DNA of 62,923 nucleotides from Gemmatimonadota bacterium (GTDB lineage Bacteria; Gemmatimonadota; Gemmatimonadetes; Gemmatimonadales; Gemmatimonadaceae), in assembly GCA_016704465.1 (NCBI GenBank), contig JADJAD010000021.1, positions 1-62,923 on the forward strand. The letters are read 5' to 3'. The translations under genes were made by a program, and so were the position numbers. Every line of letters begins with the position of its first letter. The first letter of the stretch is position 1. This document shows, one piece after another, positions 1-9,631 of the stretch. The notes beneath the pieces were generated by a model. The model worked only from the letters and a program-made list of their open reading frames with translations. It ran no database searches and was not told where the DNA came from.

Positions 1-108
1 GTTCCTCTGCGTCCTCTGCGGTTCCAAGCTCTTGTTTTTGCACCACAGAGATCGCAGAGGACTCAGCGTCCAACTACTCCAGCTTCTTCCCTCCGCCTTC
101 TCTGCGGT
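1..108. repeat. Intergenic inverted-repeat-rich segment
   Basis: No gene is visible. The words CTCTGCG and CCTCTGCGG recur, and the stretch near 1-25 is imperfectly complementary to the stretch near 42-62 (CCACAGAG..CGCAGAGGA), so the strand could fold into a hairpin. A third CTCTGCGGTT copy sits near 100-109. It lies just downstream of the minus-strand sufB stop and could act as a transcript end or be a dispersed intergenic repeat; there is no T-run that would make it a classical terminator. Confidence 0.4.
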
Positions 109-1572
109 TCAACGCGTTTCTTTCTTCACAACAGCCCCGGCCTTTAGCCGACCGACCCCTCGAGTGTAATCCCCAGCAACTGCTGCGCCTCCAACGGCAA
201 ACTCCATGGGCAGCTGCTCGAACACCTCGCGGCAGAAGCCGTAGACGATCATCGAGCGGTCGCCTCCTCCGCGCTCGATCCCACTCTGGTGGAGGCATGA
301 AGAGCTGGTCCTGCCCGATCTTCGCAGGTGGGCGGCCTCGTGCTCGATGGACGTCCGAAGGTTCTTGACCTCGAGGTACGGGAAGGTGTGCGCCCGCAGC
401 GGTTGCCGATCAGCATCGAGTCGCACTGCGTGTAGTTGCGCGCGTTCGCCCGCGCCGCACCTTCACCTGGCCACGGTAGGAGTTCTGCCCCTTCCGGCGG
501 AGACTCCGCGAGACGATGTTCGACTCCTCGTGTTGCTGGCCGATGTGGATCATCTTCGTACCGGTGTCCGCCTGCTGGTGGTTGTTGATCACGGCCATGA
601 GTAGAACTCGCCCACCGAGTCGTCGCCCTGCAGGACCACGCTCGGGTACTTCCAGGTGATGGCGGATCCGGTCTCCACCTGCGTCCACGAGGATCTTGCA
701 GCGGGCGTTCGCCTTGCCGCGCTTGGTGACGAAGTTGTAGATGCCGCCCATGCCGTGTCGGCGTCGCCAGCGTACCAGTTCTGCACGGTGGAATACTTCA
801 CCGTGCGTTGTCGTGCGACGAGCTCCACGACGGCGGCGTGGAGCTGGTTGGTTGAGCGCTTGGGGCGGTGCCTCGAGGTAGCTGACGTACGCGCCTCCTC
901 GGCCACGATCCAGCGTGCGCTCGAACTGGCCGGTGTCGGCCGCGTTCATCGCGGGAAATACGTCGACAGCTCCATCGGGCAGCGCACACCGCGCGGCACG
1001 TACACGAAGCTGCCGTCCGAGAACACCGCGGAGTTGAGCGCCGCGAAGTAGTTGTCGGTCGCGGGCACCACCGAGCCCAGGTACTTTCGATCAGCTCGGG
1101 ATGTTCCTGGTCGGCCTCACCAAACGAGCAGAAGATGATGCCGTGCTTCGTCAGCTCTGCCTTGTAGGTCATACCACCGAAACCGAATCGAACACCGCGT
1201 CGACGGCGACGCCTGGCGAGCAACTTGCCCGTTGAGCGGAATGCCGAGCTTCTCGTAGGTCTCGCGAATTCTGGGTCGAGTTCGTCCAGGCCGGCTAGCG
1301 GCTTGGCCGTCCGCGGCGACGAGTAATAGCTGACCCGCCCCGGGTAGTCGATGGGCTTAGTTGACGTTTTGGCCATGGGGCTCCCTCATCTGCCGCCAGC
1401 GGCGGAACGCCTCGAGGCGCCACTCGAGCAGGAAGGCGGGCTCCTTCTTCTGCCCGAAATGATGCGGACCACGTCCTCGTTGAGGCCGGGGGATCGTGTC
1501 CGCGTCGATGTCGGTGTTGAAGCCGTACCTTCCGGTATCCCTTGAAACCAGTTGGTCGATGGAAGAGCTCAT
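109..1572 (-). pseudogene. sufB: Fe-S cluster assembly scaffold SufB, broken by several frameshifts
   Basis: Fragments in different frames together rebuild a near full-length SufB of about 480 residues. The N-terminal piece starts at 1572 (MSSSIDQLVSRDTGRYGF, then EFLLEWRL-like and MKEP-like sequence). Middle pieces read YKAELTKHGIIFCSFGEAD, TGQFERTL, AYVSYLEA and YNFVTKRGKA. The C-terminal piece reads HTFPYLEVKN, SMIVYGFCREVFEQLPMEF and ends at 109. SufB is the scaffold subunit of the SufBC2D complex that builds Fe-S clusters in the cytoplasm. The start ATG overlaps the upstream sufR stop as ATGA. At least five frame changes are needed, yet conserved words persist throughout, so I read this as an intact gene spoiled by sequence indels. 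A true pseudogene would be surprising for a normally essential function. No sufC or sufD is visible downstream inside the window. Confidence 0.85.
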
Positions 1573-2299
1573 GTCGTCTCCTGCAACGCAGGCGCCCCCA
1601 AACGCGAGGGCCCGATCTGGACAAGGGAATCCGGCTCAGCGGCGGCGGTGCCGGCCGGGTCGGACGGGTGAATGCAGTACTGGCAGCAGTTGGCACCTGC
1701 GGCGATATGGCTCTGGCGCGCGTCACGTGCCCCGGAGCACTTCCTCGAGGAACGACTTCTCGGCGACGCAGATTCTCGGAAAGCGCTCAATGACCGCGCG
1801 AATGGCGCAATTGTTTTCACGCAGCGTCGCCTTTCCTTCCCGGTGCCTCGGCCATGTAGCCGAGCGTGGTAAGGAGTTCGGCGAGCCGCTCTGCCCGTTG
1901 ATTCAACGGCAACCGAGCCAGCTCCGGTTTCGCCTTTTCGGCGATATCGGCCCAACGTTTCCGGAAGAGGTCAACGACTCCGTCGCTCCCGGCGCACTAA
2001 CTCCAGCACTTTCGTTCAGGCCGAGTCATACGCGCGGGGAAGAGACGCTCGCCGACCTCGGTAAGGAGAAGGGGCGAAGACCGGGCCCCGACCCCGCGCG
2101 GATTTCGCGCTGGATATCGGACGACGCCCTCCTCTATTTCCTGCTTCCTTTGAGGTGACGGCGGAGGGCGTTCGGCGTGAGGCCGAACAGCGCCCCTGGT
2201 TCTTTGGTGGTAAGCGGTTGCGCTTTCTTCGCCAGGGCGACGAGCACGTCGTAGCCAGCGGAGTCCGGCGGTAACCGGGGAGGCGGTGGGGGCTAACAT
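1569..2299 (-). pseudogene. sufR: SufR-like Fe-S-sensing transcriptional regulator, frameshifted
   Basis: In one frame (rc of about 2150-2260) the segment DVLVALAKKAQPLTTKEPGA followed by LFGLTPNALRRHLKG looks like a winged helix-turn-helix of the DeoR/ArsR-like SufR family. In another frame a C-terminal region reads ENNCAIRAVIERFPRICVAE then KSFLEEVL, which gives the C-x12-C spacing typical of the SufR cluster site. After a further shift HIAAGANCCQYCIHP supplies the last cysteines. SufR proteins bind a [4Fe-4S] or [2Fe-2S] cluster and repress suf genes when clusters are sufficient. The 3' end overlaps the sufB start by four bases (ATGA), so the two genes are one operon. At least three indels are needed to restore the frame. 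The start at 2299 is tentative. Confidence 0.7.
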
Positions 2300-2441
2300 G
2301 CACCAAACTCGCCGAATTCCGGTAATAAGTCAACGAAAGTGTTGGCGTGATTAACGCGGCGGGAGAATGGATGCGGGGAATTGGGTCCCCAGTTCGCGAC
2401 GGCGATTCGTCCATCGCCTCGGCAGCCGAACGGGGACCCGT

Positions 2442-3758
2442 TCAGCTTGCGCGTCGCACCCAGCGCAGCACCTCGGCGAGAGATGCCCGTTTGCCGTACA
2501 TGAGGATCCCCGTGCGATAGACGCGCGCGGCGAAGGCAATGCCGAGATAGCTCGACGCCACGAGCGCCAGGATGGACAGCGTGATGTCCCGGGGCGATTT
2601 CGACAGCCGTCATGCGCAATGGCATCAAGGATTGGCGCGCCGTGAACGGGAACCATGACAAAGTACTCCGTGCGAGCGTGCCATCGGGCGCGCTCAGGAC
2701 TGGCTGCAGGAAACATGATTCCGCCGACGAGGAGCAGGACGACCGGGAGTTGCGCCTGTTGGGCCTCCTGCTCGCTGTTGGTCACGATATGCCCACGGCG
2801 GCGAACAGGGATGCATACAGGACGTAGCGCCGGAGCAGGAAGTACAGGATCAGCACAACGAGCATGAACCCGGAGATCGGTGGCACCCCGACGAACGGCA
2901 CGACGTTGACACCCAGCGTCCTCGTGCGCAGTGCCGCACGGTACTTTAGCCATGATGAAGGCGGCGGCCACCCAGATCAGCATCTGCGTGAGCCCCACGC
3001 CCCCAACGCCGAGCACCTTTCCGGCCAGCAGCTTGGTCGGTGGGACGCTCGCGACGTCCATCTCTGCGACGTGCGTGTTCAGTGCCCCTCGATCACGCTG
3101 CGCAGGACGTTCTGCCCATAGAGCATGATCGTGAAGTAGAGGAGCATCGCCACCGAGATTGCGAACAGGAGGGAGAGCCGACCGAGAAACCGGCGGCCTT
3201 GCCGGAGGATGTGATGCGGTCCGCCTTCAGCGAGAACGGCTGCCGGCTGATCTGCGCCGCCTCCCCGGCGGTCAGTCCCGCCGATTCCATCTGGCTCGCG
3301 AGCAGCTGCCGCTCGACCACCCGGCGGTGGAATCCATGTCGGCGATGGCCGTCGCATTGGTGCCCACATAACGACCGGTCCCTGGTGGTGAGCACGTCTG
3401 AGGGGAGGACGAGATAGCCTAGCAGCGCCTTGGCGATCACGTCCCGATCTGCCTGCGATCCTTCCTTTCCGTATCCCGGCCATCACGGCCACGACCTGCG
3501 TTCCTTCACGGGTCGCCGGTGATCCCCCGCCCAGCTCATAGCCGGATCAGCTGGCCGAGGTCCGTCCTCGAGGCGTCGAGGATCCGGATGCGGCTCACTT
3601 CGCCGATGCCTTGGTACGCTGTCCCATGTAGGACGGGAGGAACATGAGCGCCCCGGGAAGAGGAGCGGCCTGAAGAGCGTGTGGCGATCACGAACCAGCG
3701 CGTGCACGCGCTCGAGATATTCACGCTTGATGACGGCCCAGACAACCGTATTGATCGC
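2442..3758 (-). pseudogene. ABC-2 type (NatB-like) permease, frameshifted
   Basis: Pieces in several frames rebuild an export-type ABC permease. The N-terminal piece reads INTVVWAVIKREYLERV (near 3700-3756), followed by RWFVIAT. The middle reads LLFAISVAMLLYFTIMLYGQ and NVLRSVIE. Next comes SVPPTKLLAGKVLGVGGVGL then TQMLIWVAAAFIMAK. The C-terminal piece contains QLPVVLLLVGGIMFPA and ends VYRTGILMYGKRASLAEVLR at about 2442. This pattern fits the ABC-2 permease family that includes sodium exporter NatB; a partner ATPase gene would be expected next to it but I cannot find one in the degraded stretch upstream. At least four frame changes are needed. No in-frame start codon is visible upstream of INTVVW, so the 5' end is uncertain. 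Confidence 0.7.
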
Positions 3759-4499
3759 GCCGCGTCAGAGTTGAAGCTGCAGGGGTTGCACGGCACACAG
3801 AAGGTAAACCGTGACCAGCGTCACGCGAGCCGTGTGCGCGCGACCGAACAGCGGCGCGCGACCTCCGACTACCACGAGTGTACAGCGCCTCGCGCGCCGC
3901 CGACATTCTCTCGTGCATGCTTGGAACGGACGTGTCGGGGTATCGACACCGATGGCGCAACAGGAAGGGAGGAAGCGGCGGTGGTCCGCAAGACCCGTCT
4001 CCGGCATGCACGAGGCTCAATACCGCTGTGATGCGCACGCTGCACGTGGCAGACGGCGGATTTTCACACAGATGTTCCCCTGATCCGCGGAACCCTCGCG
4101 ACGCATCGCGGGTCCTCCCGAAGAGACCAATCCGGTCGATACATTCACGCACGCTTTTGAGACACAGCCGCCCGGCTGACCGGCGGCTCGCACCGCTTAT
4201 CGCGTGGCGCACCGTCAATCCGCACCCGCGGTTCTTTGGGACACGACGAATCGTTGGAGCCCGTCGGGTTCACCTCTGCCGTCCCGGTCATCATGCCGCG
4301 CATCGCGCCGACGGTCGCCCCGGTCGGTCGTGAACGCCTGATCGCCGGAGGCAACGCACGACGGCAGCGGTGGTCGTGGTGCCGTCACCGGGCAGGAGTA
4401 TTCCTTCGCCGCGATGGAGGCCCGTGAGATTCCGCTGGCCGACGCACGACTGCTTGTGTCGGGCGGCGACCCCGCCTTCAGTGGGGACGACGATCGCTC
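3759..4499. other. Stretch without a recognisable gene
   Basis: No frame on either strand shows a family I recognise. Open frames here are short, rich in Arg, Ser and Pro, and look like chance readings of GC-rich DNA. The neighbours on both sides are heavily frameshifted, so a damaged gene (for example the ATPase partner of the permease) could be hidden, but I found no Walker or signature motif. Confidence 0.4.
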
Positions 4500-5562
4500 T
4501 CAGACCTCGCGCTTCTCCACGGCGGCCAGCGCCACCTGCGCCTTATCGAGCGTGTACGGCGCCGACCATGTCGCGCCAGTAACGGTCGCCGTGTGTTGGC
4601 GGCGATCGCGACGGCGCGATGCACGTGCGAGAAGTCGTCTCTCCAGCACCCGCGAATCTCGACGTGCTTGCGGTTGATGTGGTAGTGCGGATGGATGCGA
4701 ACGTCCCCGTTGTCCGTGTAGTGCCCGCAGATGACGACGCGGCCCCGTCGCGCACCAGGCCGAGGGCCCCGCACGACGGCGTCGGGAGCGCCGCTGGCCT
4801 CGATGACGGTGTCGACACCATGCCCGTCCGTCGCCTGAGGACCGCGTCGTCTCGCCTCGGGTGACAGGTCGAGTCCCAGCGAGTCGGTGGCGCCCATGCG
4901 CCGGGCGAAATCGAGCCGAGCGGGGGATCGCCGATGGCGAAGACGCGCCCCGCCCCGACAGCGACGCGAGGGCCACGATGGACTGCCCCACGGGCCCGAC
5001 CCCCCAGCACGGCGACGTCATGCCCCAGTCGCACCCCGGCGCGATCGACGGCGTGCAACGCCGGGACCAGCCCGCAGCCGCCCCCATGAAGGTCGCCTCG
5101 TCGAGCGCGTCGGGCAGGGGCGCACCATGTGGACGCCCGGCTTCATCCGCAGGTGTTCGCCGCACACGCCCAGCAGTCCCTCATTCGCGCTGTAGGTGAT
5201 GCCGTACACCTTGCGGTGCGGGCAGCGCGTGGACTGCCTGGCCACGAGGCACTGGTAGCAGCGTCCACACGTGCCGTGCACGTCGAGAAACGTGACCCGG
5301 TCGCCTAACGCGAACAGCCGCCCCTGGATGTCCCCGATCGGTCCGGCCATTCGTCGATGACCCCGACGGAGACGTGTCCGGGGATGATCGGATACGGCAC
5401 CCCGGACAGGCGGCCGTGGTACAGGTGCACGTCGGTGCCGCAGACCTCCGAGTACGTCACCCGCAGTGTGGCGGCGCCGGGAGTCAGCGTGGGGCGCGGC
5501 AACTCCACCACCTGGAGCGGGGCGCCTGGGGCGGGCATGATGACGCCGCGGCTGCGGGTCAT
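4500..5562 (-). pseudogene. Zinc-dependent alcohol/polyol dehydrogenase (MDR family), frameshifted
   Basis: The N-terminal frame from 5562 reads APGAPLQVVELPRPTLTPG then VTYSEVCGTDVHLYHGRL, which carries the catalytic-zinc cysteine and the CGTDxH motif. A second frame has the structural zinc loop FLDVHGTCGRCYQCL followed by ARQSTRCPHRKVYGIT, giving the usual four cysteines. A third has GPVGQSIVALASLSG, the start of the nucleotide-binding fold, and the fourth reads DTVIEASGAPDAVV and VVICGHYTDNGDVRIHPHYH. The end LDKAQVALAAVEKREV is typical of the family C-terminus. Members oxidise alcohols or sugar alcohols with NAD(P). Four or more indels are needed to join the frames. Substrate cannot be told from sequence. 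Confidence 0.75.
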
Positions 5563-5564
5563 GC

Positions 5565-5640
5565 GGCGTCGGTGCTGGGCGTCGGTGCTGGGCGTCGGTG
5601 CTGGGCGTCGGTGCAATGCGTCGGTGATGTCCGTCGGTGC
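5565..5640. repeat. 13-bp tandem repeat (GGGCGTCGGTGCT)
   Basis: About four near-perfect 13-base units are followed by two degenerate copies. The array lies immediately upstream of the dehydrogenase start on the minus strand. An open frame runs through it (to 5616) and would add a repetitive leader, but the ATG at 5562 next to conserved sequence is the better start. Confidence 0.7.
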
Positions 5641-5667
5641 CGCGATGGCGAACCTAGTCTCCGGGTT

Positions 5668-6159
5668 CTACGGCGAGCACCGCGGGCCGTAGTGCCGCAC
5701 GACGGCGTCGAGGCCACCCTCGGCGGTCATCAACTCGCTTCCGGCGTCGCGCGTGGCATACAGGGGAAGCCCAACGCGCCACGCATGCGGTCGCCGCCAG
5801 CGGGACCTGACGGTCCCCGCGTCGTGGATCATGCGCGTCAGCATGGCGGCGCTGGTCGCGTGCGCCTCGATCGGGAGGACGAGGGCGGCACCCACCGCCG
5901 AGTTGGTGAACTGCATCAATCCCAATCGCACCGCCGAGAGATCGTCGCGCTGTTGCCGCGCATCGGGAACGATCGAGCGGGCGCCGCGACCTCGGTGTCC
6001 CATCGTGCACGACGACGATCGGTGCGGCGCCCAGCATCGCCGCCGCCAACGCGATCACGGCGTCGAGGTGATCGTCGACGAGCTGCGCCCGCGCTGGGTC
6101 GCGCTCGAGCCCGGTGGCGATGACCATAAGAGCCGAATGGTGCGGGGAGTGTCAGGCAT
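5668..6159 (-). pseudogene. Probable MobA-like nucleotidyltransferase, frameshifted
   Basis: After a start at 6159 (MPDTPRTIRLL) the frame VIATGLERDPARAQLVD lines up with the LAAGxSxRxGxPKxLVD nucleotide-binding motif of MobA/MocA proteins, then ALAAAMLGAAPIVVVHDG. A second frame has DDLSAVRLGLMQFTNSAVGA then ALVLPIEAHATSAAMLTRMI, the place where the family has its D(Q)P motif, and ends GFPLYATRDAGSEL and GLDAVVRHYG, matching the GHP..f...GarxvL region. Family members transfer CMP or GMP to molybdopterin. The gene directly follows the FAD subunit of a molybdenum hydroxylase, which supports a cofactor role. Motifs are degenerate and at least two frameshifts are present, so this call is moderate. 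Confidence 0.45.
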
Positions 6160-6162
6160 CGC

Positions 6163-7131
6163 CTAACGTGCGACGATGGTGGCGATCCCGCGACGCAGCA
6201 GCGCCGGCATCATGTCGACCTTGAAGCCATTCTTCGGCAGCGGACGGCATCGTAGAGCGTCGTGCCGCGAGCGTCTCGATGTCGTCGTCGCTGAGCCCAC
6301 CCGACGCCACGTCTCCTCCGATGGAGTCGGTGACGCGCCACGGACGCAGCGCGACCTCCCAGCACCAGGCGCACCTCGCCGTCCTCCCGACGGGTCGCGT
6401 GGCCAGCGACACGAGGGCAAAGTCGAAGGCCCCGCGCCGCATCGCCTCTCGTAGTGCTGCACCCCGCTACGCGTTCCCCCCGGAGCGAGACGGCTACCAC
6501 GATCTCGCCCGGTGCAAGGTTGGTCTCAGCATCGTGTCGCCCGGCGCTTCCGGAAAAGAAGTCGGCAATCGGGATGTCGCGCGCTCCGGCGCTCCCCGCC
6601 ACGTGCACGATCGCGTCCAGCGCGGTCAGCGCGACCGCCGGATCGGACGGATGCACCGCGACGCACCCCGCGGTCTCACTCCCACGATCGAGCAGGATGG
6701 CGTGATACTGGTGCTCCCCCGCTCGTGCCGAGCAGCTGTCGCCGCCGCTCCTGAGGCAGGCAAAGCCGCCCGGAAGTGCACCAGCGTGGGCGTTGGCAGA
6801 GGTTGCCACCGAGCGTTCCCATGCGCAGCGCGGCCGAGCCGAAGGCCGCACAGCTTCGCGCCAGAGGAAAGGCGGCCAGCAACTCGGGATTGCGGGCGAG
6901 ATGGGCGATGCGTGCCGAGGCCCCGATGCGGACGCCGCCGTCGTCCCGCCACGTGACCGCCGTCGACGAGGGAAGTCGCCGCAGGTCCACCAGCATGTCC
7001 GGCTCGGCCAGCGCCTCCCGCATCAACGGAAGCAGGTCGGTCCCGCCTCCCAACGCCCGGGCCCCCGGTTCCTGCAGCAGGGCGAGCGCTTCATCCATCG
7101 ACTCGGGACGGTGATACCGGAACGGCGACAT
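6163..7131 (-). pseudogene. Molybdenum hydroxylase FAD-binding subunit (CoxM/XdhB-like), frameshifted
   Basis: The first 120 residues from 7131 are intact: SPFRYHRPESMDEALALLQ, then ALGGGTDLLPLMRE, the FAD-pyrophosphate GGGTDL motif, and later FGSAALRMGTLGGNLCQRPR, the second FAD motif. Other frames continue with YHAILLDRGSE, AVHPSDPAVALTALDA, TNLAPGEIVVAVSL and the C-terminal VRLVLGGRA. The end LPKNGFKVDMMPALLRRGI is followed by a TAG stop at 6163. The subunit passes electrons from the 2Fe-2S subunit to FAD and on to an acceptor. The matching large and small subunits lie at 9969-12854 on the same strand, separated by four intervening genes, two of them on the other strand. At least three indels are needed. 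Confidence 0.8.
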
Positions 7132-7363
7132 GCCTCGGGTACGGTTTCAGGTGGGGACGACCGGCACTAACTTCGGGAGCGAGATGCCCTGCCTGCGCCC
7201 GATGGTTCGTCGAACGGTACAGCGACTCACCCCATGGCCGTTAGGTGTGTGGGCGATGGCGTGCGTTGGCGGCGAAGGGAACATCGGGGCCAGGCCGAAC
7301 GCGACTCGGTCGATGTCGGGCCGCCACCGCGCCCCAATCGGGCGCGGTGCCACAACCAGGGCG

Positions 7364-8293
7364 ATGTCAGCGCCTCCCGCGAGTGCTTCCGCGCCACGAC
7401 CGCGTGCGGCGCGGCCACTCTCTGCGCTCGAAGACACGATCGCGCAGCGCCTGGTCTTCGCACCGGTCGTGCAGGACTGGTTCACCGCGGCGGCGCGCAT
7501 GAAGCGCCTCCACGTGGACCTCGGACGTCTCGACATCGACCTCAAGAAGGATCCTGCGCGTGTGGCAGCGTTCCAGCGCGCCGCCGCTGCACGGTCACCC
7601 TTTCCCTTGGGGACGCGCTTTCGGATTCGCGGCCCGTGGGGCGCCGAGCAGGCAACACTGTCCGCGTTCGATGCCTACAACGGGCGCATCGTCGCCACGC
7701 TCGAGGGAGCCGTCCCGGGTGATTCGCTCGCCCGCGTGACCGATCCACTCGTCGCCGCCGCGCAGCGGTTGCCCGACGGCACGCCGATCGCCGCCGCGCC
7801 GGGTGCCGCCGCGCCGGGTGCAGACGCGTCGGATGCAGACGCGTCGGGCGTCCGCTGCGAGCGGAGCGCCGACCCCGCCTTCTCGGCACGGCTGACGCAG
7901 CTGGCCCAGTTGGTCGAGGACTCGCTCCGTACCGCCGAGGACCAGCCGATCTACCCGCGGCTCAAGGCTGCGCTCAAGGCGCGCCGAAGCGTGGCCGCCG
8001 GCTGTTTTGGCGACGCGCGAGGCGTAGTGATCGTGACGCTGTACGCGGGCGACTACGAATGGGTGCGCGAGCGGGTCCTGCTCGTCGGCGCAACTTCCGT
8101 GAAACGCGCCACGGTGCGCGACCTGCGATTCCGCGCGCACGAAGCACTGCACGCGCTGGATGCCGATGGCGACGGCATCGACGACCTCGCCGCCCGCGCG
8201 TGGACGCCGCGCGGGGGCGGGACAGTCATCCTGAAGCTGTCCGACGGAACGCGCTTCGAGCGGCTAGCCTCGGGCTTTGCATGGGAACGGTAG
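7364..8293 (+). CDS. Hypothetical protein, 309 residues
   Basis: I do not recognise a family. The chosen start (MSAPPASASAPRP) follows a weak AGGG; the frame stays open upstream to 7130 but that part overlaps the start of the minus-strand FAD subunit and lacks protein-like character. The body has an N-terminal Ala/Pro-rich piece, a charged region (VVQDWFTAAARMKRLHVDL), a short Ala-Pro-Gly-Asp linker encoded by small DNA repeats near 7785-7850, and a C-terminal part with DADGDGIDDLAARAW and RGGGTVILKLSDG. The acidic DxDxDG stretch recalls calcium-binding loops of FG-GAP or EF-hand-like repeats, though a single copy is weak evidence. No clear signal peptide is seen with this start. Confidence 0.6.
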   Translation: MSAPPASASAPRPRAARPLSALEDTIAQRLVFAPVVQDWFTAAARMKRLHVDLGRLDIDLKKDPARVAAFQRAAAARSPFPLGTRFRIRGPWGAEQATLSAFDAYNGRIVATLEGAVPGDSLARVTDPLVAAAQRLPDGTPIAAAPGAAAPGADASDADASGVRCERSADPAFSARLTQLAQLVEDSLRTAEDQPIYPRLKAALKARRSVAAGCFGDARGVVIVTLYAGDYEWVRERVLLVGATSVKRATVRDLRFRAHEALHALDADGDGIDDLAARAWTPRGGGTVILKLSDGTRFERLASGFAWER

Positions 8294-8310
8294 GGCGCGG
8301 CGTGTGGTCC

Positions 8311-8799
8311 CTACGGCAGCGCACGGAATCGGAGCATGGTGTAGCCCTGCTCCTCGTCCACGGCGCGCCGCTCGTAATCGATGTAGACGTCGGTCGGAAA
8401 GCCGTACCGGCCGTCGTAACTCGCATCGATCTGGTACGCGCGCGGGTCGATCGCGTCCTGAATCACGGAGAAGATCCCGTCGATCGATGGATAGAGGTAG
8501 GCGAGCCCGGATGGTACCGGTGTCGACGTTCCGTCGATCTCTCGCGCGACCACGACGTCGCGCTGCACCACGACTCGCACGGCTACGCCCCCCATCAGGC
8601 AGAAGCAGTTGCGCCGCACGACGAACTCGTAGTCCTCGATGAAACTGGTTGACCAAGTGCGGCGGGCGCGCGAGAGGTCGCGCTGCTCGCGGTCCCATGC
8701 GTCGTCCGGTCCGGTGATGACGGTACATCCGGAGAGGAGCAGTCCAAGAATGGCGAGCGAGAGCGCACGGGGAACGGTTGGCGGACGAAGCGTTGGCAT
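8311..8799 (-). CDS. Putative lipoprotein, DUF6174-like
   Basis: The 162-residue protein starts MPTLRPPTVPRALSLAILG and continues LLLSGCTVI, a signal peptide with a lipobox (LSGC), so it should be acylated and anchored in the envelope. The mature part reads TSFIEDYEFVVRRNCFCLMG and later YPSIDGIFSVIQDAI and GFPTDVYIDYERRAVDEE, matching the DUF6174 pattern (a Y-x-C-x-C motif and a FPT..YID.....DEE end). Function is unknown. It ends 17 bases from the convergent gene at 7364-8293. A longer open frame reaches 9243 but runs over the divergent peptidase gene and lacks a plausible signal, so the start at 8799 is preferred. Confidence 0.75.
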   Translation of the reverse strand: MPTLRPPTVPRALSLAILGLLLSGCTVITGPDDAWDREQRDLSRARRTWSTSFIEDYEFVVRRNCFCLMGGVAVRVVVQRDVVVAREIDGTSTPVPSGLAYLYPSIDGIFSVIQDAIDPRAYQIDASYDGRYGFPTDVYIDYERRAVDEEQGYTMLRFRALP

Positions 8800-8965
8800 T
8801 CTTGACCTCCGCGCGGATCGGCGGCGACTGGGGGGACGTGACGATCGATCGTGTCCGAGTGCCGACGAACAAATCGTGCCGTGCCGCGCCGACGGTCGTT
8901 CCCCAGCACGGCCGGTGCGTCGCTCGGCGACTGTCCCGATCGCTGGACGGAAGGATGTGTAGCTG

Positions 8966-9631
8966 ATGAGACTCGCCAGGTCCCGAATTGTAGCACGCGC
9001 TGCCTCAGCGATACGCGCCGCCCGTGCAGCGCTCATCGCTGCGGCGCTCGCGGCATGCGCGCCGGGCCTCACGCCGCTCCCCGGCCCGGCCGACCCGGCC
9101 CCCGATCCGATGGAGCTGCCCATTCCCGCCGATCCCGCCACGGCGGGCGTCCCCCGGGACAATCTCGCGGCGCTGCTGCGCGGCAAGCGGTTGATGGTGC
9201 CCGTGGACGGCGTGGCACCGGAGCGTATCCGTGACACCTTCACCGCCCGCCGGGGGGCGAGGATTCACTCGGCGCTCGACATCATGGCCCCGCGCGGGAC
9301 TCCCGTGCTCAGCGCCGACGCTGGGCGGGTCTTCAAGGTGCGGTCCAACAATCTGGGGGGGCTGACCGTGTACGCGATCGATGCCGAAGAGCGATTCGTG
9401 TACTACTACGCGCACCTGGAGCGCTACGCCAAGGGGTTGGCGGAAGGGCAGGCGCTGCAACCGGGCGACGTGATCGGCTACGTTGGTACGACCGGAAATG
9501 CGCCGCCCAACGCGCCGCATCTCCACTTTCAGCTGCTGCTGTATCGCGGCAACGGACGCTGGTGGGATGGCGATCCGCTCAATCCGCATCCATACCTCGT
9601 CAGGGCGGGCCGGCTCCGCACAGGATCATGA
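8966..9631 (+). CDS. M23-family peptidoglycan endopeptidase, lipoprotein
   Basis: The N-terminus is a long signal peptide ending LIAAALAACAPG, with a lipobox-like AALAAC. After a Pro-rich linker comes a LytM/M23 domain: IHSALDIMAPRGTPVLSADA (the H-x-x-x-D zinc motif), then YAHLERYAKGLAEGQALQPG, VGTTGNAPPNAPHLHFQLL (the HxH motif). This is about 221 residues, normal for a compact M23 protein. Such enzymes cut peptide crosslinks in peptidoglycan in the periplasm; all metal ligands appear present so it should be active. Its stop overlaps the start of the yhbY-like gene by four bases (ATGA). Confidence 0.88.
   Translation: MRLARSRIVARAASAIRAARAALIAAALAACAPGLTPLPGPADPAPDPMELPIPADPATAGVPRDNLAALLRGKRLMVPVDGVAPERIRDTFTARRGARIHSALDIMAPRGTPVLSADAGRVFKVRSNNLGGLTVYAIDAEERFVYYYAHLERYAKGLAEGQALQPGDVIGYVGTTGNAPPNAPHLHFQLLLYRGNGRWWDGDPLNPHPYLVRAGRLRTGS

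Noticed and set aside
3759..4499. Search for an ABC ATPase partner of the permease
   Set aside because: No Walker A, signature or Walker B motif is found in any frame on either strand.
8800..9243. Extension of the minus-strand lipoprotein frame
   Set aside because: It runs opposite the M23 peptidase; the lipoprotein signal starts at 8799.
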